Below are positions 35,976-49,068 of a DNA stretch of 64,000 nt, piece by piece. Below the pieces are notes generated by a model. The model was not told the origin of the DNA and made no database searches. It saw only the letters and a program-made list of their open reading frames with translations. Each line of letters starts with the position of its first letter. The stretch's first letter is position 1. This DNA is from Capillidium heterosporum. Its lineage: Eukaryota > Entomophthoromycota > Entomophthoromycetes > Entomophthorales > Capillidiaceae. The translations under genes and the position numbers were made by a program. The DNA lies in NCBI GenBank assembly GCA_016630905.1, contig WBMQ01000001.1, positions 868,001 through 932,000 of the forward strand, read 5' to 3'.

Positions 35976-37024
35976 TTAGTCGTTGTCGAGACGGGCGTAC
36001 CCTTCGCGCGTATGAATGTTGGATAGCAGGGTCTCCAATTTACCTATTACCAGTGGCTTAACTCCCTTGGAGCTCGATTTACTGTTGGGTAAGGAGATGG
36101 GTGGATTGTAAGTACTACGTGACCCTGGAGCTGGGGATCGAAGTGGACCCGAGTTGTTGTTACTTTGTGCCTTATCGAAGGTAGTAGTAGCTTGGACCAT
36201 AAGGACAGTTCTTTCGGAACTTGTATAGCAAGTCAACGTTAGGTAGCTCTTCAAAGTTGTGGGTAAATATCCCTAGCTCACTGTCTAAATGCCGTAATGC
36301 CTTCAACTTTAACTCCATCATTGAGTTAGCGTTTCTATCTGAGAAAGTTTAAAAACATAAAGCTATAAAGTTTACCTAAATCAAGCATTAACTCCATATA
36401 CACTCTATCGCTTTCAAAGCCGTTGTAGCAGTCCGTTAGTACGTCGAATAGAACCGTCTTAAAGTACAAAAATTTGGCTTTGAAGTCGAGTGCTGTTTCA
36501 GGTAAGGTTGCGAACCATTCGGGATCAAAGGTAACTGAGATGCGCGTAGTTGGTATAATAAACCTACTAAAAACCTTGTTGGATTGGTTCATAAACCATT
36601 CAGCTTCACGGTCTTGAGCTGACATAACGCGATCGATCTCCATGTAGCAGAGCTAAAGTTATAAGTTAAGCAATATAGACAATAAGCTTACTAGATTCTG
36701 CAGCATATTGTTACGGTAACAGTATCGCATAAAATAGCACAACGGTACCCAAGATTGGCTTATAGAGCAGAACCCCAAATTGGAAGTTTTGGAAGGAACT
36801 CCATCTACCATTACCCTGTCACCAAAGAAGTGTTGTAGTTTTCGAGCTCGTGAATTGGCAGGTGAAGGTAAAGGTGGTGAAAAGAAAGGTTTGGGGACGA
36901 CTGTAGTGTTGCTGACGTTGAGTTTCAAAGGTGTCGGCACCCGTTTGGTCTTGGTACTTTTGGTGCTGGTCGGTTTCATAACGATTATACGAGAGGGTAG
37001 TGTACTGTGGTAGGCAACATCCAT
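35976..37024 (-). CDS. RGS-domain protein, possible +1 frame break
   Basis: Exons 36692-37024, 36376-36652 and 35976-36338. RGS proteins accelerate GTP hydrolysis by heterotrimeric G-alpha subunits. The domain runs over exons 1-2: SWVPLCYFMRYCYRNNMLQN, LLCYMEIDRV, then ISVTFDPEWF, VLFDVLTDCYNGFESDRVYM. The N-terminus is basic and proline-rich. In exon 3 the first frame ends at TAA 36174-36172 just after NCPYGP; the +1 frame continues for about 68 more residues of Ser/Pro-rich sequence to 35976 (323 aa in all). A 67-nt intron starting GTTGAC could also restore frame, so this break is less certain. The shorter product would keep the whole RGS domain. Confidence 0.65.
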
Positions 37025-38402
37025 TTCTATTAAAACTACCAAGATATTTCAAAACTACAGTCAGAGTTTCAACTGGACTGGCGATACTAACGAGCACAAC
37101 TGCAAAGGAAGTCGTACTTGACTATGGGTGGTAGAGCTGTTTACAAGGATCAAATAAATTAAAATTTAACTCAGTTAAACTTCAAAGTAGGAAAGGTATT
37201 GGGAAAATCCAAGCTTCTCCTAGTAGTTAATCTAGTGGGCTGTAAAGGGCAAACTCTATGTAGAATTACAGCTTGAATTATTGGAAAATCGCAAACAAGT
37301 CAAAGTAGATTTTACAATTTCCAAAAGTGAAGTGGTTTGGATCCTTATTGCCAAATTTGGCAAATTTACAACTACTGAAATTGACTTTGAAGTAAATATT
37401 CCTAAAGGCTAGATGGAAAAGTTCCAACTATTCCTTGGTAACCAATGAATTGTAGTAGTAAAGTGCTTTGGTTTGTTAGGTAGCTCATGACATAATTTGT
37501 AAATTTAGTAGTTTCAACCTAATTAAATGTTCTGGATTCAACTTATTGCTTGGAAGGAGTAGCATTTAATGAGATGGACCGTAGCCATCGCATAATCGCC
37601 AAGTCATAGCTACAGAAGGCACTGCAGTCTTTGCACCAGCAGGAACATTCAAGCAAAGGAGTAGCTGAACCAAGCTGATCGTATTGGAAAAGCTTTAATA
37701 TAAAAGTCTTATGGTGGCACTAAGTAGCCATCTGTATAAATCGTTAGGCGCAATATCAACTCAGGTAGTGATTGAAAACTACAAGAAATGTAAAGGGTAT
37801 TGTGAGTAGTTATAAGATTATACTACTGTACTATGATAAATCATTGAAGGCAGTAAAGTGAATGAAAAAATCAAAATTATATAACTGTATAATGTGATTT
37901 TGATTATATACTTGCAAAAGTAGTGCTTATTAATAATCTATTTAGTATTAATGGTATATATCAAGTTAAAGTTGGTAATGCTTTTGATTTGCAATCCTCT
38001 AGAAATTGTATAGTCGTAGTATACTATTGTATGGGCCCATCTCTTTTACATCCTACGAGATAAGTAAGGGTATTGAAGGTAAATATATAGCTTATTAGCA
38101 CTTGAATTTACTTTGTACTATTTAGCAAAGTAATTTGCATACCTAATCATATCTTTACATATCTAATAATAGACTGAAGTTTCATTTGGTTCAGTATAAT
38201 AAAATTTCAAACCATATAATATATCGGATGGATATATATATGCTTAAAATAAATAATATAAAATAATGTACCTATATTCAAATCTAAACCATTTTCTTAA
38301 TAAAATATAGTCCTATATAGCTATAATGTTCGAAAACCCTTCACCAAATTTATTACTTTCAAATATCAACAAATAAAATTTACCATCAAGTTATATCAAC
38401 TC
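37025..38402. other. AT-rich intergenic DNA
   Basis: Promoter of the RGS gene and 3' region of ARL2. I see no gene in the 1.4 kb. Confidence 0.5.
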
Positions 38403-38957
38403 TCAGTCCAACATATATATCCTAGATCCAATATCTTCAACCAACCAATCGAACCCTTCGTACAAGTTGTCTCCAGTCATAGCACTACACGGCAGTATCT
38501 TCCAATGGTGGGTCTCAATCTTATCAAGCTTCAGAATATCCGAAATCACTTTGCAGTCTAAAGCACCTTGAACATCTTGCTTGTTGGCAAGTACTAATAG
38601 GGTAGCACCAGCTAAACGTTCCTGCTCCAACAACGTCTGTAACTCTTGGTAGCAGATCTCCAATCTAGTTGTATCCGTTGAATCGACAACAAATATTAAA
38701 CCTTCCGTCGACTCAAAGTAGTTCTTCCAATAGCTTCGCAAGCTCTTTTGACCTCCTACATCCCATACGTTCAACTTGTACTGGTTGTGAATGAAAGTTT
38801 CAATGTTGAAGCCCAAGGTGGGGGCTATGGTGTCGGTTGGTTCCCCCATCATCTTCTTCAGAATAGTTGTCTTACCGGCGTTATCCAAACCTAAGATTAA
38901 TAACCGCATTTCCTTGCTCTTTAAACGTTCTTTGCGTAGTATAGTCAGTAGGCCCAT
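38403..38957 (-). CDS. ARL2: ARL2-type small GTPase
   Basis: A single-exon 184-aa ADP-ribosylation-factor-like GTPase. ARL2 (yeast Cin4) works with tubulin cofactors in microtubule assembly and with carriers of lipidated proteins. GLDNAGKT (residues 23-30), the switch threonine in [14 protein letters not shown] (65-70) and NKQD (125-128) are intact, and Gly2 follows the start Met. [20 protein letters not shown] is the typical ARL2 N-terminus and separates it from ARL3. It is one of the few conserved genes here without an intron. Confidence 0.95.
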   Translation of the reverse strand: MGLLTILRKERLKSKEMRLLILGLDNAGKTTILKKMMGEPTDTIAPTLGFNIETFIHNQYKLNVWDVGGQKSLRSYWKNYFESTEGLIFVVDSTDTTRLEICYQELQTLLEQERLAGATLLVLANKQDVQGALDCKVISDILKLDKIETHHWKILPCSAMTGDNLYEGFDWLVEDIGSRIYMLD

Positions 38958-39917
38958 CGTTAGTTAATTTCTTGAAGTCTGAGGTTGAAACGAAAGTTGC
39001 TTTTGAATTTGACAACTCATTTTTCTAGTGAGCTGCAGAACTTTGAGTTTATTGGTGAGTTTTTCATTACTATTCAAAGTTTAAATAGGTCATCGATGTG
39101 GGATACTAAAGTCTTGAGTTAGATACAATACAACATAGTCAATATTTGGAAGATTTAGAGAGATTTTAAAATATAGCTTTAAATTAGCCAAAAGTATACT
39201 ATAGGGTAAATGTAAATACCTTTATTCGTATATAGAAGGGTAGTTGAACATTGAGACTACCACTATAAAGTTCTGGATTACAATGTATAAAAACAGTAAA
39301 AGATATAGGCACTATTCAAATACTTATATATTATGATATATGATGTAAAGATGAAAAACACATTCATTTAAAATTTATTAAGTAAATCTTCATTTTACTA
39401 TGATGTTTAAAAGCTTTGGAGTTTGGAGTTTATTGAAACTTGAAGGATGACTTTTCTCTTCTAAACCCCAGCTTTTGAGATTTTGAAGGCAAATTGAATT
39501 TAAAGACACAACACTAAACATAGTCTTTATAACCTGTACCTCTCAATTTATTATTATTGCTACTTGAATAACAAAATGAAACGAAACCCCCTTATATACT
39601 CAATTGTATATATTTAATAGGGGTTAGATTGATTAATGTAAATATATAGGTAGTGGAGAAAACAGTTTCGAAAGTTAATGTTGGCTTGGGCTTTTGATAG
39701 AATCTTGATAATTGTCAGATCTATCAGAAGCTTTATTCTATATAAACAAAAACATTACCATAGTATATCATTATAATATACAACTATATTTGGAAATAAA
39801 CTTGAAAAAGCATCTATTTATTTCTACCAACGATAAATGTACAGGTTAGAATTTCATATGGGTTAGTAAATGATCAAGCAACAGTTAGTATAATGTCTGG
39901 CTAGCAATCAAAATAAA
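38958..39917. other. AT-rich intergenic DNA
   Basis: Promoter of ARL2 and 3' region of the carrier gene. No gene seen. Confidence 0.5.
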
Positions 39918-41161
39918 CTAGAAGGGGACCGTTTGGATAATAAATAGGTAGAGTGTGACCAAGGCAGTCATCACGGGGATAGCTAGGATGTAGGAGTATA
40001 GTAGGAGCATCGACATCTCATCTTCGAACTTGTGGACCGACTGGCATACCTGGAGAAGGTTGATGGCGGTGGGAGAGGAGACTAGGATCATTATGACCAG
40101 GACAAATACCGGGTCGTCACCAAGGTAGAACCAGGGTTGGGCTAACAGTAATAGAGAGACGACAATCAAAGGTGAAAAGATGAATCGATTGACTAGGACT
40201 AGACCAATCATCTTAAACGATACGGGGCGAGATTCGTTGACGAGAGTAGAGATATTGCAGCCTAGACCAATCAAGATAATTGGGATGGATGCACCGGAAC
40301 ATACTTTGATAGCCTGAGCCAAGGCAGCTAGGGGAGCTGATGGACCGTACAGTAAGCTTTTCAGAGGTGGGACGGCAACTACAAATATCGAAGCGAAAAT
40401 GGCAATCAGTGGTGGATTGAGTATAGCTAAAAAGTTGTTGTAGAAACTCTCTAATTGCGATTTCAAAGTTTTAGGGTGGCTGGACTTGCGTGCTCCCCAA
40501 AAGTGGGGCAGATTCATCATCCGAGCTACTACAAAGTCCTGATTCGACTCGGGTTTCGATCTGCTTGTTCTGGTCCAGTTCAACGTTGTCAGGTCCCTTC
40601 AATAGGTTAACACCGAAAGACCATCGGACAATGTTGGAGCAGGCAGCAAACATGACGATGTAAGTTATACCACGACCTTCGATTTCCTCGATGGTGTCGT
40701 CCTGATCCCACAGCAGGTGATGGGCGACCGAGCTTAGGGCGATCGACTGGATCAAGGACATGGGCAGCGAGTTGGAGTTGGAAAATATAGAGGCAAAGGT
40801 GGCAAATCTCCTCTTAGTGTCACTTAGACCTAAAGCTTTAGAGCCTAAATAGGCGACTAGCATAGAAACACCCATAGCTACAAAGTAAATAACGGGGATG
40901 GGCCACATGCTGATAAGGGTATTAAAGTTTGTGTTGGAGACCATCTTGGTGAAGAGCAGACACGGCGTAAAGAAGTTGATGTTCAGTTGCGACATACCTT
41001 TGTGTAAGTCGTTGCTGATGATCTTGTAACGCATCAGCACGAAACCAAAGATGCAAGTACAGGCCACTTGGATAATTGCCTAAAATAATTTAGTAAAAGT
41101 TCGATAGTTGGGGTTGCGTTACCTGTACTGAGGTGGAGATCAGTGGGATTAAGTCTACCAT
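39918..41161 (-). CDS. auxin-efflux-carrier-family transporter, probable +1 frame break
   Basis: Exons 41123-41161 and 39918-41079 encode about 399 aa of the AEC/PIN-like membrane transport family, found in fungal ER or plasma membrane. About ten hydrophobic segments are arranged five plus five around an acidic cytosolic loop. N-terminal half: LNINFFTPCLLFTKM and FSNSNSLPMSLIQS; C-terminal half: LNPPLIAIFASIFVVAVPPL, SIPIILIGLGCNIS and SPTAINLLQVCQ. The first frame ends at TAA 40473-40471 in the loop after DDESAPLLGS; the second half is open in the +1 frame from there. One extra base in the CCACCC run explains this. A 64-nt intron with a GTCG donor would also fit. Substrate unknown. Confidence 0.8.
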
Positions 41162-42284
41162 ATGGTATTTGAGAAGAAGGTTGTCGACAAACAAGTATGT
41201 AAAAAAGTTAAATCGAGTTAAAATGTAAATTGGCCAAATTTATACACCAGAATTTAACCCAATTTATCAGATCACTTAGACCATTTCTACGCTAATTGCG
41301 AAGTTCAGTTTGGAAATCTTACATCATGTCTTATCCCTCGCTTTGAACGGTGGATTCCAGCCCACTTGTTAAGCTGATTGGGCAGAGATAGGGATGGCAA
41401 GAAAATAGTCTAAACTTCATTAAATTAGAACGAGCTAAATAAAGCAAGTTGAACTTTGGAATATTCTTGGAATGATCTACCGCACCTACTCCTAAACTAT
41501 TGTTTCTCAAAAGAAGTTTGAAAGCTTACAGTTGGGGGGCTGAGCAGGAACCGGACTAGTGCCAAGCTGGACTATCAAACCGGTATTATAATAAAGTTTG
41601 TACGGCTGAAATGGTAGTCGTAACCTTTAAAATTAATGGTGTGTTGTTGACATCTACCATAAACTGAATTTATTAACAGATAAGTTAATTTATACATCAC
41701 CAATTATAGTTCTCTATCTTATCGAACCAATAGTTTGATTTCAAATTTCTACAGAGAATTGCAAATCAGATTGTCTAATCATAAAGAATCATGTCCAAAT
41801 TAGGCAAGATATGGTGGCTGAACTCGGGACACAATTACAGCTGCAGCTCGGAACAAATTTGCAGCGATAAGTTTACCTTGGACTAAATCAAAGCTTGGGT
41901 TTTTATAGCAGAGTGAAGGACCGATGGACAAGTCCATGAAGCGATTGAAAAATCAGATCGGCCAAGACTAGATTTTCGATTGCTTGACAAATCCAACATA
42001 TTAGTTAGCTAAGTTTGAACAAGTATTTTTAGCACTTCTTGACAACTGCTATTCTCAAGAAGTTTCGCCAAACTTGTAGCTCATATCCAATAGGAGTCTC
42101 TTATAAAGACATGTGTATTTGGAAATAATAATATAAAATGTCGAAAATGTTGTGATGTAAGCAGAAAATCCAATCTAAGTTTGGAATTTTCTACATTACC
42201 AACTAAACAATATGTAGCTTGTAAAAACTAGTACTTTCTCAGCTGTAACTATATCTTGTTTATTAGAAATAAGGTGTATTGCCT
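41162..42284. other. AT-rich intergenic DNA
   Basis: 1.1 kb between the carrier start and the HIR3-like stop codon. No gene seen. Confidence 0.5.
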
Positions 42285-45200
42285 TTAATTAGAGTCCGAA
42301 AGCTGATGTGGTTGTGTCTCCCCCTTCTTCAACTTGTTTATCCAGGTGTAGAGGACTCCAACTTGATCTAACCAAGTCGAAGGTGGGTCTAAGATAGTAT
42401 ATCTGCTTGCTAAAGTCAAATTATTATCTATCAACACTAATAAAACGAAATCGTCAATATAAAGTTTAAAGTAAAATTACCTTGAGCGTAATATCCGAAA
42501 ATAGCACTGTAGTTCTGCTTCAAAAAGTTCTGAAGAGTTTCTCTAGGTTGGAAATCTATACAAGTGATCCCCAGTTTCTTATAAGGCAGGTCGTCGTTCG
42601 CTTGATATACATTGTAAATCTCAAATAGAGATGTAAATATATCGGGAAGCGAGTTGAAGGAGAGCTGGTCGTTTTGGTTGAGATGTTCTATAATAACGTT
42701 GATAGAATATATAGTGGGTGGACTAGGGAGAGTGGCATTCAAGCTTTGGAATAGATGAGCCTTCTGCTCAATTACCTAATACGTGAAAAGGTTAAGGTTC
42801 TTGATATATAAGCTAACTATTGTACCTCAATAAACTGCTCTATAATAGAGCTCCAAACTGACTCAATTTGATAGATACCTATGATCGAGTTGTTTGCAGT
42901 ATGCCTTTCAACTCTTCTTATAAGTTGGCAAAGGGACTTGCTGTCATTAGTCTGCTTCAATAACGTAGCAAGCATCTTTATATATTTGGATACGTAGACA
43001 AAGATTTTGCCCGTTCTAAACTGCTTAATAAAATACAAAGTTAAAGAAAGTTACCGTTCGTATGTAGTCTTCCAGACGTTAATAAAACGAGTTCCACCCT
43101 GGTCAAATCGAATCAAGGCCTTCATTATATGGATAGCTCCAACTACATTATCGAATTGATCGGCCAATATCCTAGCTTTGAGGTAGCTTAAGCGGTGGTA
43201 GTACAGCTTTTTATCCAGTGAAATGGCGCGATCTATCGCCTCTAGTAGTAGCTGGTATCCATACTTATTAGAGTTTGAGGCATGGCTTACATGCTCGGAT
43301 GCCTTAGACATAAATTCAGCTATATTGTCAGGAAATAAATTTTCAAGGTGCGATTCAACAAAAGTGACCTGTAGCATAAGTTTAGTATATATATTAAAGT
43401 TCATATATTACATCGATTTCATCTGCTATTAGCTTTTTATACAGGACACTTAAGAGGAGTATAGCCGGTTCGAGTATTAATTCTGGTCCCACCTTGACAG
43501 GCTCTTTCAAAGCCATAACACCTGCTTCGACCAAGTATTTACAGATAACCTAAAGATTAAATTTTTTTAATAAATAACATATATATATAGAGCTACGGTA
43601 GGGGATTGATTTGCTTTGGAGCAACATTTGGCGATCATCATTTTAATCCTAAAAGGTGAAGAGGTTACTTATAAATTATAGAAGCAACAGTACGTCCAGT
43701 TTTGTTCATCTTCATGCTCGTTTTGCTTAAAAATGTTGAGTATATACAGAATGCTGTCGAGATAGCTTTTGGGTGAAGTGCAGTACTGAGGCTGACTTAG
43801 CACTTGGTTTTTCATCGGTTTCGAAATAGTAGTATATAATGTACTTCCAAGGTCGTTATAGATCTCAGTTGAAGTTGATCGGTTTTCATCACGTAGCTCA
43901 GGAAATTTATGAAGCAGTACAATGGCCTCCAAAAAGCATTTGACACATTGCTAGTGATCATATGCGATTTAGAAAAATGATAAAAGACGCTTACCTTGTA
44001 AATTTCCACCAATTCAACTTCACTCCCACGGTCAAGCCCAGGTTCTAAAGCTAGGCGCCTATCGGCCAACAGAAGGTAGCATTTTCCAAGGTAGTACCAG
44101 CCATCGGCACTCCTTGGAGCCAATACAAGATGTTTCTAAAGTTAAAAGAAGCTAATTATAATGGCCAATAACTAAAGAGATTACTTTAAAGTAGCTTTCT
44201 GCTTGCTTTGCATCCACTTCCTCTAAGACGGCCTTATCCTTATACTTCTTGGCAATATGCAAGTATTGAATTAAGGCTAGATTTAATGTCATCGTTTGAT
44301 AAAGCTTCAAATCTAAATTGGAATTTATAAGCAATATAGCGAAGGATATGAATACCTTCTCTGTCCAGGTTGCGATATATTCTAGTGTCGGTATATTCAT
44401 TTAATTCCAGCCACTCAATTGGAAGCTTTAAAAAGGAATCTATAGATTCATTGTTATACTTAGTACCTAGTTAGAACGTTTTAGATTTAATAAAGCTTCA
44501 TTATTAATGCTGAAGGTACCTTCACAAAAGCCTAGTTTTAGCAGTGCAGGTAGATGACTATACAAGGTGTTGGCTACTTCCTTATGCTCATTCTTTGGAG
44601 GTAACCCACGTTCAATTTTGACACCAGTAGCTGCCCATAGGCTAACGTACAGATGTTTTAAATCCGACAACTCAACCTTTTCCATGGCAGGGGTGTGCTC
44701 TAGGAGCTTAACTTCAGCCTAGTTCATTACCAATTAGTAAATAGTTAAATGGTATCGTGTACATGTGATTTTATTCGAAATAGACAATAGAATACTTGGT
44801 AGATTTCAGGACATAGCTCTGGTTTACCCTGCCAGTAAAAATGTAGAATTATCTTTGGAAGTTTGCCTACAAATATTAGAGCACTAAATTACTGATAATA
44901 TACCTTTTGCAACATGACATAAACTTAATGCTCCCAGAACTAAGTGAACGGAATCGACGATTTCTAAAAATTTCGACGGGAAGGCAGATGTCGGAAGGTG
45001 GTGATAGTACAGAGCCTTCATTACTGCTGTTATCAGATATATGGTTTTTACTAGCTGGTAATGTTGATTCTACTTTCAAATGCCACAATCGTAAAAGCAA
45101 AAGTCGGAATAATGAAATGACTAAAGTGCCTAGTTCTTTAAATTTGGGACCTAGAAGCTTAAACTGATGAACTAAGAATAAGGACACTATACACAGCTCC

Positions 45201-47741
45201 AAAGTATTGTCGATAGCTAAATTTGGTGTACTAGGAGGCTGATGTATTCACAAAAATTAGTAGTTAAGGGCAAGCTTATGAAAAATTGGTAAAATAGCAT
45301 AAAAGGATATATTGCAGTCTATCCGCCAGAACGTCAGCATATTCGATCACCTAGTATTTTGATGAGCTTTAAAATAAATAAAGCATTTACTTTTTCAACG
45401 ACAGCATCTGAGTGAGAACTGGGAAACCGCTCTTTGACCAATACTGATATTAAGTCTTTAAAGTACGAATCAAACTGTAGATCATCTAACTTTAGCTTCA
45501 ATTCTGGATTCATTCGCTCATTTTTAGGTCCAAAGTTCTACTTATGTTAATTCAAAATCTCAAGCTACATTTACCTTGTTCGAAAGTGCTTGGAAATCCA
45601 ACTTGAGTGTTTTGTCGTTAAATTTATAAATTTGTTCTAGCATCGATGCAAAATTGTTTGTAAAGAAATCGGATTCGTCGTCCTGGATTCCCAGCTTAAG
45701 TTGCGCAACCTTTATCCTCAGCAGTAAAAAGTCTTGGTCAACTGGTTTCCGAACTCCTCTTAATATTCTAAATTCCGAGCTGTCTCCAAACTTAGGGCTC
45801 TTCAGGATGTCATTCAGAAGATCCAACTCGAAATCAATTTTTTCGATGCGGCGGTACCAATCAGCAAGAGCTACTTGTATCCTTAACCTAAAAATGTATT
45901 AGATGGATTGCAATACCATTAAGAGTTACTTTAAATCTTCATCCAGCTTCATATCTCTCAACCCAACAGTTTCATCTCGTAAAAGTCGCATCCATTTGTT
46001 GTAAACTTCGTTAGGGTATATTTGTTTGTACCATATCTCACATACTGTTAAAGTTAACTATATAGTAATTAGTATGCAGAAATACCAGTCCTAAAATATA
46101 CCTTTAGCTTGGATTCCAAACAATAGCTGATATCCGGAAAAATAAATGGAGTGACCCATTGAATCAACTTTATCATATCTGCCTTTATTTCAAGCATAAG
46201 GAATTCAAGGTTCGGTTGGAGTCCTATCCAAATTAGAAACTCTTGAACCCAGCCGACAATCGACATGCCCTTTAAGTTGCTGACTTTAACAAAGTTTTCA
46301 AGTGAGATCTGAATATCTTTGTTATGTTTACTATGATAAACACATTTAATATAAATGGTATTCAAATAAAATGCTTACGATTCATCGCTGATTGCCATAT
46401 CTTTAAATGAAATCCAATTGCAAAAAGGTTTATGGACCTTGGCGTTCTCCAAATCGTAGCCTTTGAACTTGAAAGCTTGTTGAAGGGGTGCATAAAGTGA
46501 GTGCTCTAATTTTGGCCTAATATAGGGTGTAGAGGTGGATAGATTGGTTCGTTCTTTCTTCCTTTTAGGGGTAATTCTCTCGACTCTAAGATCGGATTGC
46601 TCAGATAATGCTTCATCGGATGACTTCATATAAAAACATAGCGTTTGTAGTAAATGGGCAGAAACACTTTGACAAAGAGTAGAATTTAGCTTAGCAATCA
46701 CATTTTACTTACTTTGGTTGTTTGGCAGCCTGAGTTTCAGTCGTGTATTTCAATAGCTTAGACGAAAACACCTTTAGATCAAAACAACTTAGGTAAATAT
46801 CGATAGCTTTGTTCGCTATGGGGCCAATAGTTGTGGAAGGAATGTTCTCTAAACTAATATATGGAGATTTATAGGTATTTAAAAAATATACAATACCTGT
46901 GTTTCCTTAAACACTCGGCATTCAAATCTCTAAGAGATTCCAGTTCATGGTTGTTAGGATTCAATTGAGAACCTAAATTCAGATAGTACTGAGTCGTATC
47001 GAAATCGCCTAGCTTCAAACTAATCTAAACTACATTAATTTATACTTTATTTAATAGTTACTTCAATCAGCTTTAAAATACTTTGCCACTGTAGAGGTAG
47101 GATAATGGAGTCGGATTGGATAACGCCTTCCATTATATCTAAAAAGCACAGCTTGCTCGACTGATACTCCTTGAGTTTAAAGTAACTTAAGCCTAATCGA
47201 TACTTGGCTAAACTATCCGTGCTGTCTAGCCCTAAAATCTGATATCAAATAGCTATTAAATAAAATGTAGCTTTTGTATATGAAAGTACCTGTTTACAGT
47301 AGTATATAAGCAAGTATAATTGCTCCGAATCGTTAGATGCATCGGTCAACGTACTGCTAAAAAATTCCATCAATTTTTCATAGCAAAGCTTTATCAAGTT
47401 CTTTGATTTTCGTTTAAATTCCTGGCTAAATTCGAATTCCTAAGAACAATTAACAAAATTAAAATTTGTAAAAGTTACCAGCTCTTTAACTCCTTTCAAA
47501 GATGAGCTGGTTTCCAATTCAAAGTTGGCTAAGGCATCCTTCAAAGCATCTACGGCTGGATTGTCAAGTTTGTTTTCTTGTTCGGTGAATGGTTGTTGAT
47601 AAGCCCTATAAAGTTCTATATACTAAATTCAAAATTACTTGAGCCGTGTAAGCTATCAATTACTTTTGCTTCCAATTTCTCCCTCTCTTCTATGTCTTTG
47701 GTGTAATCCACTGGTAAATTTATTGCGCTGAACTTGACCAT
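42285..47741 (-). CDS. HIR3: HIR3/CABIN1-like histone chaperone subunit
   Basis: A long gene of roughly 25 short exons separated by 33-90-nt introns, start ATG 47741, stop 42285. HIR3 (CABIN1) is the TPR scaffold of the HIR/HIRA complex, which deposits H3-H4 independently of replication. TPR-like blocks near the N-terminus (LAKYRLGLSYFKLKEYQSSK, TTQYYLNLGSQLNPNNHELE), a basic segment (ERITPKRKKERTN), LTVCEIWYKQIY, RIQVALADWYRRIEKI, and a later TPR (APRSADGWYYLGKCYLLLAD) follow the family order. One junction (near 44401-44485) is unresolved. Assignment rests on overall architecture, not one diagnostic motif. Confidence 0.55.
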
Positions 47742-48428
47742 CTCTATAAGAAACAAGTGTTGAATTTAGCTCTCAAAGTTGAAACGTAATTTTGGCTTTT
47801 GAAGCTGAATTTCAATTTGAAGAATTCAAGCTTGAGAAACCAATAAATATGATCGAAATAGAGTTGAGGGTGGGTTTTATTAACATAGACAATACATGTA
47901 TTTATAAAGCTAGATTATATATTTGGATAAATATATCAGATAGTGTCAGTATATCTGAGCTGTAAGCTTTATCTTTTAAAAATAGCTTTCCAACCAACAG
48001 GCACATCAAACTATCCATCCAGGCTATATATTCAGGCCTCCCTTGACAATACTGCCATATCAAAATACGATACCAAGGCATAGCTAGGTGGTAGATAATT
48101 ATATAAAAATATCAAGATCCCACGTTACTCTTGATGCTTTCAAGAACTCACATTTTGAAAAAGTGCATTACAACTCTATATAAAATGTCGACATAAAGTT
48201 ACTATCAGAAATTTAATGGATAGTTTTGCTATCATGTGTCAACATAAAAGTAGTAACAAAAGTGGTTATATATATGTTAAATATAAAACTATAGTCGTAA
48301 CAGCAATAGCTGTAACTCCATCACATTATATATCTAATTTATGATATAAATATCTATATAAAGAACATTAAAATTTACATGCCATCTTTATTTAAACCAA
48401 AAATAAAAACAACGTTCAAAGCCTCCCA
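47742..48428. other. AT-rich intergenic DNA
   Basis: Promoter of the HIR3-like gene and 3' region of BNA1. No gene seen. Confidence 0.5.
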
Positions 48429-49068
48429 TTATTTTGCGTAGTTTTCATGGCCACACCCCTTACATTTACGGAGCTCAGTGTCGCTGGCGTACTTTTCGAT
48501 AATAGGTTTGAGCTGAGTACCTAAGTCTACACAATGGAAGCTCTCCTGGTATACAACTTCATGACAGTTGTCGCAGTACCATCTCAAAGTATCTACAAAA
48601 GCATCAGTAAATGGGATAAGAGTAAATAGGTACCAATTTCACTTTGACTACGTTGACGTTCAATTACTAAACCAATAGTGTTGGCGAACCTTACCGGGTT
48701 GTGGGGAGTGTTGGCTAGTAAAAGTAAAGTAAATTTAGATATGAAAACTTGAAGATACTTACCAGGTAGCAAAAACATCTCACCTTCCTTGATGTGAATG
48801 TCTTTGAACTCCTTACCATCAACCACTTTGAGTAGCATATCTCCTTGATACTGGTAAAACCATTCCTAGACAAAGTCAGTTAAAAAGTAAAATTTCCAAA
48901 TACCTCAGTCTGGTTGATATGGTAATCGGTTCTGGCGTTGGGACCGCCAACTACCATGATGATAAAGTCACCACGCTGCAAGCAGTAGTTGTTGACGGGA
49001 GGTTGTAGTTTAGATTTGTGCTCTTCGACCCAGCTTTTGAAGTTGATAGGTGGTAACAAGCTCGTCAT
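48429..49068 (-). CDS. BNA1: 3-hydroxyanthranilate 3,4-dioxygenase
   Basis: Exons 48904-49068, 48763-48865, 48634-48714 and 48429-48592 encode 170 aa. The enzyme opens 3-hydroxyanthranilate in the kynurenine route from tryptophan to NAD. The cupin iron ligands are visible: His and Glu in [15 protein letters not shown], and the second His in NTPHNPVRF. The C-terminal rubredoxin-like site has CDNC and CKGC pairs (second metal), as in the bacterial and fungal form. All introns are 38-48 nt and in phase. Confidence 0.96.

Noticed and set aside
44950-45030. Apparent +1 break in the HIR3-like gene at TCA CCA CCT
   Set aside because: A normal phase-1 intron from GTAATG to TTTTTAG joins the two frames, so no shift is needed.
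45290-45400. Apparent frame conflict in another HIR3-like exon
   Set aside because: Choosing the later acceptor GGCGGATAG gives a 72-nt intron and a consistent frame.
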